Shown: piece by piece, positions 37,883-48,116 of the stretch | Layout: every line of letters begins with the position of its first letter | Position numbering within the stretch: the first letter of the stretch is position 1 | DNA from: Myoxocephalus aenaeus | Lineage: Eukaryota > Chordata > Actinopteri > Perciformes > Cottidae | Assembly (NCBI GenBank): GCA_038501785.1 | Contig: JBAMJR010000031.1 | Location: forward strand, 15,901,001-15,965,000 | Direction of reading: 5' to 3' | DNA: 64,000 bases | Program-made: the position numbers and the translations under genes | Notes under the pieces: generated by a model | Told to the model about the DNA's origin: nothing | The model's input: the letters and a program-made list of their open reading frames with translations, nothing else | Databases searched by the model: none

Positions 37883-38248
37883 GTAAGAAGGGCGCTCATT
37901 GACTGGAAGTTGGGGGAAGAGTTTGGCTCCGGGACCGACTCCTCGCACGTTCCCAAACAATTACCTGCTCACGCCTCCTCTCTCTCTTTGATTCCTGCCA
38001 ACTGCTTTTTTTTTTTCTTTCTCCAGAGTGTCTTTCCAAAAGCTTCCCCGAGGTGGATCTTTATCAGCACGTCTGTCTTTCATGAGAAATACCTCCCACG
38101 CTTCATACAGTCCATGCACGCACTACGACGAGACGTTTGCACAAAGTATAAATTAGAAAATACTGTGAGTGTTTTTATGTTCTACTGTGACTGTTTTATG
38201 CCAACATTCAATATCTTTACTCCTCACTATTGTATAATTCAATGAATT

Positions 38249-38665
38249 CTGCATTTCTCTTCAAAACATGTTGTTGTTTCAGTGGAAATGACCTTACACT
38301 TTGAAAACCAACCTATTTTTAGGCCTCTGCTCGAAAATGTCATACCCAAACTAAAAAGGGTGTATCTCTGCTAAAACAAGGGCTACATTTTGGTGTTATA
38401 ATAAAAGGTAAACATGTGAGATTGTGTTCAGATGTGTAAGTATCAATCAGTCTATATGTTACTGGTTAAGAGTAAATGAAGATGACACACAGCACAAATT
38501 ATAAGGTTTCAGGTCCGCCTAGAAAAAAATCCCTTTCAGGATGATTATTTCTTTGAAATGATGCAGCTGTAAGGTCCAACTCTAACCCAAATCATAGCTC
38601 AACATGTGAACATTCTCTCTGCAAAGGTTGACTTTGATAAAGTGAAGCAGAACAAAGTTAGAGAG
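38249..38665. repeat. Segment Z, copy 2
   Basis: Second copy of the block upstream of the chemokine; lacks the internal duplication of copy 1. Confidence 0.8.
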
Positions 38666-40066
38666 GGGTTTAGTAAATTCAGGCGAGGACTCCAAAATTT
38701 GCATTGGGGCACAGTTGCGCACATCTATGACATTTGAATTTGTTCATGTACCAAACCATATATTTCACTTGTATATGACTTATGGTGCTCAATACTTCCA
38801 AATACAGCAGTTTTTTTTTTTCATAAAACAAGCTATGATTTACAGTTTTATATAACAATCGCTCAGTCTGCCCCACTAGAGGGGGATTGGTTTTGAATTG
38901 CTTTAAAAGCTGCAGTGACCAATATGAAATAAACTTGAACCAATTAGCACATAGTTTGGAACAGAGACACAACTCTTGATAGTTGATAATAATGTGATTA
39001 TAGAATGTCTCAAATGTTAAAGTGTGTAGAGTTTCAGTGGCTCTATAAAGTGCTGCAGGATGATGTATTTTCTTAAACTAATAAGGAAGTTATTATCTCA
39101 CTGGTTCCCTCCACAAAAAGCCAAAGGTATTTTTCTATTTCGGTTTTAATTATTGAAAAGATTAATGATCATTGAAAGCTGTTAAAAATGTCAGTTTTCA
39201 GGTTTGAAAGGTGCATCTGAGGCATCGCATCATTTCTGTTACCTGAAAGTACTTCCTGTTGCTCTGCTGATATGCTCATGCTCAGTTTTGTGGTTTTAGA
39301 TGAGACTCAACTTTATTGTTGAACTAGACAATTAAATAAAGTATAAATATACGCTCATGGGCCTTCAGCTGCCAGGAAGCATATCTTCCTTCAATACATC
39401 CCTGGACTGATCCCGTCAGCCTGCTGTTCCCTTATTCAGCACATTGTGATCAAGATTTAATGTTCATAACTGTATAACCAGTTCCACCATTCTGAGTGAG
39501 AAGACTAACAGCAAAGAGCTGCTGAACAAGTGCACTCATCTGTTTAAAATATGGTTTATTCAGAAATATTCATGTGTTTGGATCTGTTCATATTTGTTGC
39601 AGAAGCTCTGCAGAGGATGCAGATGTGTTTCAGTGTTAATGAAAAACGGCAACTAGAGGTTACAAAATAATATAGAACTTTATTTTAGAATCCTCTCAAC
39701 AGTAGTATTTAACACACATTCATCTCAACATTTTGTACAAGTTATGAGTCAAACAGCAAAGTCACTGAAGTCGTAGAACACGTTCATGAAACACACTCAG
39801 AGCTGCACGTTCAGTGACCGTCTGGTTCATAAATCATCATAAATAAGATCTTCTCAAACTGCGTTGATCTTCTACAGAACAGCATTCTGGGAATGTCTCT
39901 CGTCTCTCAGTCGAGAGTCGGTCCTTCTTGATCTTCAGCCGCCTTTTTCCCCAGAGTCCTCTCCTCTCCGCACCTGCAGACAGGAAGTGAAGCGATGAGC
40001 CGTCGGTCGAGGCTTTTAAAGAGACGCTGTGCATTAGACAGGTGTTTGTTCGCATATGTACCTGAT

Positions 40067-40565
40067 TTAGTGAGCTCTCTTCTCATCCAGGTACTTGATG
40101 TAGTTCTTCACCCAGGCTTTATCGTTGGGGTGGGAGACGCACAGAGTCCTTCCGAGCTTTGTGATGAACCTGTGGAAGCAGGCGAGAGATGGATGAGCGA
40201 GATCAGAGGTGAAACCAAATGATCAGAAGGAAGATTCCCTCTCTGCCTAGTTCATGATCCCACTGTGGGAACATGTGACCACTCACCCGGTGGCGCTGAT
40301 TTTGCATCCTTTCCCAGCTTCCTGAAGGGTGTAGCTTTGGAGGCGCTGGAGCGGCATGGGCTTCTCGGAGACTTTCAGACAGCAGTCCACCGCGATCTCA
40401 GCTGCAGGAGGACGGAGAGACAGTCAGAGGACGCAACATGTGGAACGGAAGGAGGAAATCAACAGACATGTGTACGGAGGCCGTGAAAGGTGGAGGAGTC
40501 TCACCGGATGCAAAGCCAACACAGAGGAGTCCCAGCAGGAGGAGCGCTGCAGTCGTGGAGGCCAT
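40067..40565 (-). CDS. CC chemokine copy D (CCL19/21-like), 92 aa, T30K variant
   Basis: Exons 40565-40505, 40401-40287, 40169-40067 (TAA), same splice plan as the other copies. This is the only copy with an amino-acid change that I found: codon 30 is AAA (Lys) instead of ACA/ACG (Thr), giving DCCLKVSEKP just after the CC pair. That is in the N-loop, the part of chemokines that contacts the receptor N-terminus, so the change could affect binding; this is inference. Intron 1 lacks four bases relative to copy A. Upstream it joins X and minisatellite 3 through the same junction (attctg|gaataagg) as copy A to minisatellite 1. Confidence 0.9.
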
Positions 40566-40662
40566 GTCTCTCGTCTCTCGTGTCTTCGTGGCTCTGAGCT
40601 CAGGCTTCAGCGAGTCTCTTCAGGAGGGTGAAGGTGCTGCTGTGAGGAGAGAGCTGCAGGTG

Positions 40663-40692
40663 TATTTATACGGCTGTGGAGGGAAAGTGAAA
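40663..40692 (-). promoter_or_regulatory. Chemokine copy D promoter: TATA box and IRF/ISRE-like site
   Basis: TATAAATA and TTTCACTTTC in the same arrangement as in copy A. Confidence 0.65.
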
Positions 40693-41062
40693 GTAAGAAG
40701 GGCGCTCATTGACTGGAAGTTGGGGGAAGAGTTTGGCTCCGGGACCGACTCCTCGCACGTTCCCAAACAATTACCTGCTCACGCCTCCTCTCTCTCTTTG
40801 ATTCCTGCCAACTGCTTTTTTTTTTTCTTTCTCCAGAGTGTCTTTCCAGAAGCTTCCCCGACGTGGATCTTTATCAGCACGTCTGTCTTTCATGAGAAAT
40901 ACCTCCCACGCTTCATACAGTCCATGCACGCACTACGACGAGACGTTTGCACAAAGTATAAATCAGAAAATACTGTGAGTGTTTTTATGTTCTACTGTGA
41001 CTGTTTTATGCCAACATTCAATATCTTTACTCCTCACTATTGTATAATTCAATGAATTCTGG

Positions 41063-41785
41063 AATAAGGAAGTTATTATCTCACTGGTTCCCTCCACAAA
41101 AAGCCAAAGGTATTTTTCTATTTTGGTTTTAATTATTGAAAAGATTAATGATAATTGAAAGCTGTTAAAAATGTCAGTTTTCAGGTTTGAAAGGTGCATC
41201 TGAGGCATCGCATCATTTATGTTACCTGAAAGTACTTCCTGTTGCTCTGCTGATATGCTCATGCTCAGTTTTGTGGTTTTAGATGAGACTCAACTTTATT
41301 GTTGTAGTAGACAATTAAATAAAGTATAAATATACGCTCATGGGCCTTCAGCTGCCAGGAAGCATATCTTCCTTCAATACATCCCTGGACTGATCCCGTC
41401 AGCCTGCTGTTGCCTTATTCAGCACATTGTGACCAAGATTTAATGTTCATAACTGTATAACCAGTTCCACCATTCTGAGTGAGAAGACTAACAGCAAAGA
41501 GCTGCTGAACAAGTGCACTCATCTGTTTAAAATATGGTTTATTCAGAAATATTCATGTGTTTGGATCTGTTCATATTTGTTGCAGAAGCTCTGCAGAGGA
41601 TGCAGATGTGTTTCAGTGTTAATGAAAAACGGCAACTAGAGGTTACAAAATAATATAGAACTTTATTTTAGAATCCTCTCAACAGTAGTATTTAACACAC
41701 ATTCATCTCAACATATTGTACAAGTTATGAGTCAAACAGCAAAGTCACTGAAGTCGTAGAACACGATCATGAAACACACTCAGAG
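41063..41785 (-). pseudogene. Truncated chemokine 3' end 3
   Basis: X segment ending at the common breakpoint cactcagag, followed by tttgggattttt and the left minisatellite flank. No coding exon remains. Confidence 0.8.
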
Positions 41786-42014
41786 TTTGGGATTTTTTTC
41801 ATGGAATGCATATGGGCTCCCCTCCACTAGTGTTTATCTCAAGGGTTCCTGTCAGTGTTCATGCATGTGTGTGCATGCATGCGAGTGTGATCTGTGAGTG
41901 TGGGAGTCGTTGAGCCACAGGAGACAGACGTTTGCCAAGAGTGACGCAACCTTCAATACATGAGGGACGGGGCATTCAAGGATATTTCACAGGAAGCCTC
42001 GTCTACTAACGTCT

Positions 42015-42809
42015 GTTTCCACTGTCTCCACTGTTTCCACTGTCACCACTGTCACCACTGTTTCCACTGTCTCCACTGTCACCACTGTTTCCACTGTCTC
42101 CACTGTTTCCACTGTCACCACTGTCTCCACTGTCACCACTGTCACCACTGTCTCCACTGTTTCCACTGTCACCACTGTCACCACTGTCTCCACTGTCTCC
42201 ACTGTCACCACTGTCTCCACTGTCACCACTGTCTCCACTGTCACCACTGTCTCCACTGTCTCCACTGTCTCCACTGTCTCCACTGTCACCACTGGTTCCA
42301 CTGTCTCCACTGTCACCACTGTCACCACTGGTTCCACTGTCACCACTGGTTCCACTGTCTCCACTGTCACCACTGTCTCCACTGTCTCCACTGTCACCAC
42401 TGTCACCACTGGTTCCACTGTCACCACTGTCACCACTGTCACCACTGGTTCCACTGTCACCACTGTCACCACTGTCACAACTGGTTCCACTGTCACCACT
42501 GTCACCACTGTCACCACTGTCACCACTGTCACCACTGTCACCACTGGTTCCACTGTCACCACTGTCACCACTGTCTCCACTGTCTCCACTGTCACCACTG
42601 GTTCCACTGTCACCACTGGTTCCACTGTCACCACTGTCACCACTGTCTCCACTGTCTCCACTGTCACCACTGTCACCACTGTCACAACTGGTTCCACTGT
42701 CTCCACTGTCGCCACTGTCACCACTGTCTCCACTGTCACCACTGTCACCACTGTCACAACTGGTTCCACTGTCACCACTGTCACCACTGTCTCCACTGTC
42801 TCCACTGTT
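42015..42809. repeat. Minisatellite 3: 9-bp units, about 88 copies
   Basis: Same unit types as the other blocks, plus a variant cacaactgg found three times here (near 42477, 42684 and 42757) that I did not see in blocks 1 or 2. Confidence 0.97.
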
Positions 42810-43605
42810 TACAAAAGTAGAACAAAAAGTCTTCCTTAACATTCAGTTTTAAATCGATTTTAGCGATTTTACCCCCAAAAATGAAAACCGTGATAGAGAT
42901 AGGTTTGCTCTTTTGAGGGTTTATATAGCCAATATCCCTATTTATTGAAGTTTAATTTGCATTTGTATTTTGTTTGAATAGGAATGTTACACTCTCAACA
43001 CAACTATGAAGGGCCTTCTTTCTCTCTCTCAAGATCTTCCACCATGTTATGAATATCACATATAATATCATTTGTGTTTTCTATATTCAATTTGTGGCCA
43101 AGGCCCTGCCTGTATTAACAAGAGGTCTAATGGAGATCCTCCACGTGCCAGAGTTTCACAGGCAATGTATCCCGGTACATGTAAGCGCTCAGCTTTCTGG
43201 CTCAATATAGCACGCTCTGACTTTAATGCTTCAATTGACTACATTTACAATCAACACATCAAGTTTCCCTTTTAAGTGCTCATGAAACGGTCTCTCCCTC
43301 GTCGCCCCACTTATAAATCTGTCATCCTCACCTCTCGTCTCTCTGCAACTTTGATCCAGTCGTAGCTGCAGGGCTCGAGGCCGCTCATGCATCTGAACAG
43401 TCTGTTCAGATGAGTCATCACACAACACGAGGCACCAGGAGTGATGGTGGATTAAATGTAGATGGAGGGTAACGATGTGAATCTGCGTGTTTCAGAGCGA
43501 AACTGAGTGAAGCACATTTTACTTTAGTCCAATGTGCAACAAGTTTTAATCCTAGAAGACAGATTTGTTCACTTTTGCCGGATTAAGGAACTACTAAAAT
43601 TGGCA
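42810..43605. repeat. Conserved right flank of minisatellite 3, with 95 extra bases
   Basis: As the flanks at 23279 and 35169, but with about 95 bp (42945-43045) absent from both. After about 43605 the sequence departs into unique DNA instead of segment Y, so this is probably the right edge of the array. Confidence 0.85.
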
Positions 43606-43974
43606 ATTATCTTTATCCCTTCAGAAATATGCACACAAATGAATTTGTGGTGTTTCCACCGAATATGAAACAGACAGCCAAATCGAATCTGTTGCAGAAA
43701 TGAAAGACTAGATTTAAACATTGGCAGATATCTGCATAAATCACCATTACATGTTCAGTTGCTACACTGCACAGATACATTGATATCATTTCACCTCTTG
43801 GTGGTGGCGCTGTTTGTCCGTCCAGCCACGTTCGTTTCACGGTAGTTTATTATTCTAATAATTTTCATCTACTGCTGTTGCTGCTCCGCTAATGTAAAAA
43901 CTCAGTGGGCTTTTTATCATGCATAATGACAGTCACAACAACTATTTGACAGATTATAATCGTCAGTCGTGGTC

Positions 43975-44220
43975 CCCAGAGGGTGCCTGAGTTTTCCTGT
44001 AGCACCACCAGGAAGTTGTTTGTCATGAAGTTTGGCACACACATTAAAATCCCCCCTCATGATGAAGTGTACTAACTTTGGTGACCCCCTGATTTATGCC
44101 ATCACCAGGTAAAAAATTTAAATTTTATGACAAAATATCTGTCATTTTGAGAATGTTAGCATGCTGTCGCACAGCCTCACAGAGCTGCTAGCACGCTGCA
44201 TGCACGGCATTTATTTTTAC
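43975..44220 (+). repeat. Common teleost repeat (same family as about 13110-13330)
   Basis: Contains gaagtttggcacacacatt, tttggtgaccccctgattt, catcaccaggt and gagaatgttagcatgctg in the order I recall for a repeat abundant in percomorphs. Recognised from memory, not by search. Confidence 0.6.
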
Positions 44221-45389
44221 TTTATGATACCAATTCATGACAGTTAGTTAATTGTATAAAATACATATGCGTTGTCACTTTAAAGCTACATTGATCTCCA
44301 AAAAGCAGACAAGCCCACAACCTTAACATATAACGTTGTTATAGCTAACGCTTTAGACAAGACTACGCTGCAACTGAGCAACGTTAGCTTTCAAGACCAA
44401 CTATACACACATGTGCTTTAGCTGCCAAAAAATGCTAAGGAGCTAAATAGCTTGAGGCTAACGTCGTCTGTTGACTGCTTGGGGCCGCCGTGCATGCAGC
44501 GTACGGTGGGTTTATCAGAGCTTTTGAGCTGAAAACAGGTTCTGCTGCTGCTGTCGAAAGAGGATGAAAGTCAAAAGAGGATGAAAAGCTGCACAGCTTC
44601 ACCACACATCAATCATGCACTACCATTATAGTCATTTCTTTTGTTGATGTAACTGAAAATAAGTGGAGCTTTTTGTATACAACCAAAGAAAAGTGGACTC
44701 TGTGTCTCAATAGAAACAGTCCTCCTTTGTTGGCCCGATCCATGGATGGAATTTACTGCTCCCACACCCCGAGGACAACCAACTCAGTTCTCACACTGGG
44801 GGAAAAGGGCCTGAATGGGAGTGTAAACAAGGCAGGGGAACCACGTGATTTTCAGGAAACCCAGGGACCGACTTCATATCAAGTGTACTGTTTACTCTAA
44901 GTGCAAATAGATCTTGGGGGGGGAAGAAAAAAAAGGCAAGCAGGCGAGAAGAAATTCTTGCCGTGTCGACGAGGGAACAAAGCCCCCGGGGCACTTGTAC
45001 ATACCGGCCCAACCATTTGACAAGAAATCAAGACTTATCTCAGAGGATTTTTAAACGGTCCTGTTGCAGGGCTGGTAGAGTGACAGTGTGACTGCAGCGG
45101 TGTGTGCAGACAAATGGTTTTTATGTGTTTTAGTGTTGTCTAACAGCTGCAGCGCTGGCAGACAAACATCCCTGCAGAGCTGCATGTGTGAGAAGCAATA
45201 CACCAAGAGGATAACTCCAGTCTTACTTTAATGCTTTCACTCTGACCCGTCCTGACGTCCCTGGACAGTTACATTGTTCGCTTGTGGCCTCTAATACAAA
45301 GACATGTCCCGTTGCATTAAACTGAATTTTATACAGCAGAAATATATTTGTCCTATATCCTGGTATTCATCTTGCAACCGCTGAGATTT

Positions 45390-45620
45390 ACCTTCGAACC
45401 CGTTCAGCGGTTTCCAACCCCAGTTGGGAACAACTGCTCCTGGATGCCAGTGCTGGCAAGGTCAGAGGTCATTTTTAGAAAGAGCCAGGCTAACAGTTCC
45501 CCCCTGTTTCCAGTCTTTATGCTAAGCTAAGCTAAGCGTCCCCCTTGCTCCAGCTTCATATATTCAATGTGTGCAAAAAGGAGAGAGGCGTCAATCTTCG
45601 CATCATGTACATTTTTTGTA
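45390..45620 (+). repeat. Common teleost SINE-like repeat
   Basis: Contains agccaggctaacagttcc, ccctgtttccagtctttatg, ctaagctaagctaagc and gcttcatatattcaatg, the hallmark order of a very widespread percomorph repeat. This is one of the reasons for assigning the window to that fish group. Confidence 0.65.
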
Positions 45621-47523
45621 AAAACCTTTGGACACGTCTTCAGATGACGATGTTGTGGTTCTTCTTTTCCGGTGAATGGTGTATGTTGAAATGAAACTCT
45701 CCATGTCTCACTAACCTTTTCGTTGGAAGTGCGATCGACTCTAGCTCATGTGTTTTTTCACACTGAGTCACTAGAGGAACTAAACCCCTTACAGCGGTTA
45801 CCGACACCATTGTCTGCTGATGAGAAATCCACTGAATGCACTCTGCAATTAAACACATGCACAACATCATTTTTTTTTTATTTCAGGGCATTGGCACATG
45901 GTTGATAATTAACCGTGGCAGCATCTCCTCAGAAGTCCGTGTAAACGCCTAAAGTTTCGTTTTCTCTCACTGTTTATTAACGTGGCTCACTTACAGTAAG
46001 CTTCATGTTCGGGCTTGTTTTCGACGTTTGAAGTGCGGCCAGTGGTTCCTGCTGCGGTTTACCGGAGCATTGTTGTTCCTTCTCCTTTGTGTTTACTCAA
46101 CCCCCTCCACGTGGATGTTGCAGCACAATCAGTCCTTGATTCTCTGTCCCTTTTTGTGATTCTGCGGCGTCTTTGACTTGTTGTCGCATACACTTGGACA
46201 TCACAAATACATTTTCAAAGCCACTGCATGTAACTTTTATCAACCTTAGGGGCATTTCCTCCTTCTCGGCACCCAAAGACTTTAAGGAGGTTCGACCTGC
46301 AGCTCGTGAAAACGAAGTTGTTCTAGACGGTTCCTGTTTAAAAATGCCACCAAGCATCACTTTGTCTTTTAGTCTGCAGAAATTGAAAGAATCCGGGTGG
46401 GAATCGGTGCATTCTGCGTCCCATGCATTTTCCGATACTACCACTAGATTGGGCCAAAGTCTTTTTTTTAAGTACTCATGAGGGCTTTAAATAGCTATAT
46501 TTCACTGCAATGCATACGCACATCTACTGAGTGTATGTTTAAGTCACCTTAATTTTCCATCCAGTAGCCCAGTTTGATTGTTGATGTCTTTTGCGATGCA
46601 ACTAATTAAAACTATGTAAGAATGGAACATGGTTAAAGTATAAAAATGTAAATTTGTGTCACCAATGTGGCTGTTTGACAGATGAGGGGTCTTACTGGTT
46701 TTGTTGCCCTCTTTATTAGATATGTGTCTATATTCTAATATTATCATCTGCATGCAGAGGAAGTGAGGAAACGAAACTTAAGGCAGATTTGATTGCTTTT
46801 CATCCTGAGGGGGAAACCTGGACTGAGCAACAAAGGATGAACTCCATTCCCAACCGCCAATATGAGGTAGACTTTCAGGTCTGACATCATTTCATTATTG
46901 AGTAATAATCTCCCAATATGGAACATTTCCAGGCCCAAACCTTAGAACAACACAATAGATTCAGCTTTTGATTACAGGCTTCGGTGCCCAAGAGATTACC
47001 AAAAGTCCAACTGACAAGTGTCAATATTTCCACTGGGATGGATGGAAAATATAACGAGAATGTCTTCATTGTGTCATTCAAAGACAATGAATCAGTCATG
47101 AGATACCTGGAAACTGTTTGCTTTTGAGGAAGAATTGTCATGAAACTACTCAGGTAATGACACCAAAGTATCACTTTCACTGGCTGAGGTTACTGTGGTG
47201 TGTGGTTTTATAGTCTCACAGGAAACCAACCCGCCCACACACAGCGGCTTTGATTGAACGTGAGCTTTCACTCGCCAAGTGAGAACTGCTGTCACCTAGT
47301 GCCTGTTCTTGATAACACAACGGTATTGAGTCAGATCATTGAGCTTTCTGCCTGGGTACCTCCTTGCTTGCCAATGTTATATTGTATTCATTTTAATTTT
47401 TTTTTAAATCCAAGAAACAAAAATAAAACAGAAAAACGACTATAATATTTTTTTTTTTTACAATATATCTGAGTTTAAAATGGTATGGAATATGCAAACA
47501 AGGAATATGCCTTGATGTGTTGC

Positions 47524-47744
47524 TGCTTAATAATTACCATAATAAAATTAACATTAAAAAGCAATCCAAGACACAATAAAACGACTATCTATATATATAT
47601 ATACATATTATATATATATATATATATATAGATATATATATATATCTATATATATATATATAGATATATATATATCTATATAATATGTATATCTATATAT
47701 ATAATATGTATATCTATATATCTATATATCTATATATCTATATC

Positions 47745-47801
<57 letters not shown>

Positions 47802-47862
47802 TTGTTTTTTTGTTTCTTGGATTGCTTTTTAATTTTAATTGTATTATGGTTATTATATATAT
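47524..47862. mobile_element. Long inverted repeat (palindromic MITE-like) with TA/GA-rich centre
   Basis: The left arm 47524-47573 (including attaccataataaaatta and gcaatccaagacac) is the imperfect reverse complement of 47810-47860 (cttggattgctttttaa, gtattatggttatta). Between them lie about 170 bp of TA repeats and a (GA)n tract at 47760-47799. The folded form would be a long hairpin. No target duplication could be fixed. Confidence 0.65.
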
Positions 47863-48008
47863 ATATATTTGGTTTAGTGGATTCAATACATGTGAGGTTG
47901 AGTTCTGATGAAACACAAGATGCTGATTTAGTTATTATTGAATTATCATTTATTTCTGTGTGAAAGTTTATGATCCGATGATTTGATACAGTTTGAGTAT
48001 TACATATA

Positions 48009-48014
48009 TTTATT
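48009..48014 (-). terminator. Candidate polyadenylation signal of the TRIM gene
   Basis: AATAAA on the minus strand about 100 bases past the stop codon at 48117, a normal distance. Confidence 0.55.
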
Positions 48015-48116
48015 TCTGTTATAACTGTTGATGGTATTGATTATATCAATGAGATCTTGACACAGTGAAGTCTAAATAAACACAAACATGTCTGAACATC
48101 ACAGAGAAATATCAGT

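Larger units (their letters stand above)
19695..43600. repeat. Segmental array: chemokine units (X, Y, Z segments) interleaved with minisatellite blocks
   Basis: Naming segments by sequence identity, the order is: partial X, chemokine A, X (21306-22029), minisatellite 1 with flanks, Y (23966-24379), X (24380-25102), chemokine B, Z (26360-26807), Y (26808-27222), X (27223-27941), minisatellite 2 with flanks, Y (35855-36268), X (36269-36991), chemokine C, Z (38249-38665), Y (38666-39079), X (39080-39802), chemokine D, X (41063-41785), minisatellite 3 with flanks. X ends in the chemokine 3' UTR. The simplest ancestral unit is Z-Y-X-chemokine, about 2.8 kb (C to D start spacing 2810). Copies of each segment differ at only a few positions, so the array is young or homogenised by conversion. 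Confidence 0.9.
43606..47520. other. Spacer with interspersed repeats, no gene recognised
   Basis: No exon with a recognisable domain. Known-looking repeats at about 43975-44220 and 45390-45620 are listed separately. Overlapping open frames on both strands at 46097-46481 (up to 115 codons) have no domain, no splice context and no clear codon bias, so I leave them unannotated. Confidence 0.5.

Noticed and set aside
22261..42809. CRISPR-like repeat array
   Set aside because: There are no spacers: 9-bp units are contiguous, and the genome is a vertebrate.
41960..42842. Long frames over minisatellite 3
   Set aside because: Same artefact as above.
46097..46481. Overlapping open frames on both strands, 102 and 115 codons
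   Set aside because: No recognisable domain, no splice context and no promoter; length is within chance for this much sequence.
47685..47963. 92-codon frame with Tyr/Ile and Arg/Glu runs
   Set aside because: Translation of TA and GA microsatellites inside a palindromic element.
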